Made by a program: the position numbers and the translations under genes. 5,514 nucleotides of DNA from JACDHQ01 sp036401195 (GTDB taxonomy: Bacteria; Gemmatimonadota; Gemmatimonadetes; Gemmatimonadales; Gemmatimonadaceae): NCBI GenBank assembly GCA_036401195.1, contig DASWVQ010000376.1, positions 1-5,514 of the forward strand, read 5' to 3'. The notes beneath the pieces are model-generated. The model worked only from the letters and a program-made list of their open reading frames with translations, ran no database searches and was not told the DNA's origin. This document shows, in pieces, positions 4,826 to 5,514 of this stretch; the stretch's first letter is position 1; every line of letters starts with the position of its first letter.

Positions 4826-5514
4826 CGGCGGACGGCGACGCGCGGGCCCCCGCACCTGGCGGGGGCGCGGGCCCCGGGACGCTGTACGTGGTGAGCACCC
4901 CCATCGGCAACATGGGGGATTTTTCTTTCCGCGCCGTGGAGGTGCTGGGCGCGGTGGGCGCGGTGCTCGCCGAGGACACGCGCCACTCCCGCCACCTGCT
5001 CGACCGCTACGGGGTCCGCACGCCGCTCATCGCGCACCACGAGCACAACGAGGCGAAGTCGACGCCGGCGCTGGTGGCGCGGCTGCGCGCGGGGGAGTCG
5101 CTGGCGATCATCACCGACGCGGGGACGCCGCTCGTGTCGGACCCGGGGGCGCGCCTCGTGCGCGCCGCGCTCGACGCGGGGGTGCGCGTGGTGCCCGTCC
5201 CCGGCGCCTCGGCGATGCTCGCCGCGCTCGTGGCCTCGGGGCTCGACGCCACGCGCTTCACCTTCTTCGGCTTCCTCCCGCGCAAGGGGCGCGAGCGGGG
5301 CGAGGCGATCGCGTCGCTGGTGGCGCTGCCGCACACCGCGGTGGTCTACGAGGCCCCGGGGCGCGTGGGCGACACCCTGCGCGACCTGGCCGACGCGGGC
5401 GCCGGCGCGCGCGAGGCGGTCGTGGCGCGCGAGCTCACCAAGCAGTACGAGGAGGTGCGGCGCGGGACGGTCGCGTCGCTCGCCGCGGACTACGCCGGTG
5501 AGGGGCCGCGCGGC
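4822..5514 (+). CDS. rsmI: 16S rRNA (cytidine(1402)-2'-O)-methyltransferase, 3' end beyond window
   Basis: RsmI uses S-adenosylmethionine to methylate the 2'-OH of C1402 in 16S rRNA, at the decoding centre. It has the tetrapyrrole-methylase fold. The 231 residues seen include every hallmark: TLYVVSTPIGNMGDFSFRAV (20-39), AEDTRHSRHLL (50-60), AHHEHNE (71-77), IITDAGTPLVSDPG (96-109), VVPVPGASA (123-131), FFGFLPRKG (148-156), VVYEAPGR (174-181) and VARELTKQYEEV (201-212). The family is usually near 280 residues, so roughly 50 are missing at the right edge. The start is GTG 4822, overlapping the TGA of the upstream gene; GGAAGG lies 4 nt before it. About 19 Gly/Ala/Pro-rich residues precede the catalytic fold, and the DNA there can form an 8-bp hairpin (4846-4853 with 4859-4866). 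Overlap with the hypothetical gene suggests translational coupling. Confidence 0.96.
   Translation, partial: MTADGDARAPAPGGGAGPGTLYVVSTPIGNMGDFSFRAVEVLGAVGAVLAEDTRHSRHLLDRYGVRTPLIAHHEHNEAKSTPALVARLRAGESLAIITDAGTPLVSDPGARLVRAALDAGVRVVPVPGASAMLAALVASGLDATRFTFFGFLPRKGRERGEAIASLVALPHTAVVYEAPGRVGDTLRDLADAGAGAREAVVARELTKQYEEVRRGTVASLAADYAGEGPRG

Noticed and set aside
3830..5336. Long minus-strand frames (341 and 340 codons)
   Set aside because: They lie antisense to the PATAN-like gene and rsmI, with His/Arg/Gly-rich low-complexity products.

Overview
The window is a very GC-rich stretch of bacterial chromosome. Its genes are mostly housekeeping or signalling genes, and no phage, transposase, CRISPR or tRNA signal is visible. 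The GC-rich codon use, the gene mix (pdxJ, methylmalonyl-CoA epimerase, thioredoxin, rsmI beside lineage-restricted hypotheticals) and heptamer-rich intergenic DNA would fit Gemmatimonadota or a similar high-GC soil phylum. That placement is inference; no marker gene here proves it.

Layout, left to right. Minus strand, 1-2154: pdxJ (pyridoxine 5'-phosphate synthase) is followed downstream by a possible 23-codon leader ORF. That ORF overlaps, by ATGA, the start of a large signalling-type protein that runs off the left edge. The large protein carries at least two, probably three, HPt-like four-helix modules in which the phospho-accepting His is replaced (Arg, Arg, Gln). Plus strand, 2206-2649: a small predicted lipoprotein, divergent from pdxJ. 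At 2650-2936, between two convergent genes, lies a repeat-dense island: five GCGACGA heptamers, an 18-bp inverted repeat enclosing smaller hairpins, then 19 perfectly phased heptamers of the AGTCGCC/AGTCCCT family in the opposite orientation. The array runs right into the stop codon of the methylmalonyl-CoA epimerase gene (minus strand, 2935-3342) and creates a five-run G-quadruplex motif in its transcript.

Plus strand, 3431-5514: trxA (thioredoxin), divergent from the epimerase, ends in a textbook intrinsic terminator at 3806-3847. Only a few bases after the T-rich tract, a conserved-looking hypothetical gene with two PATAN/DUF4388-like repeats begins without a visible Shine-Dalgarno. It overlaps rsmI (16S rRNA 2'-O-methyltransferase for C1402) by GTGA, and rsmI is cut by the right edge.

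Functionally the window joins cofactor synthesis (PLP), propionyl/methylmalonyl-CoA metabolism, thiol redox and ribosome modification with two poorly characterised genes. The observations most worth a second look are the His-less tandem HPt protein, the leader ORF coupled to it, the heptamer island with its G4 motif at a stop codon, and the terminator that nearly touches the next start codon.
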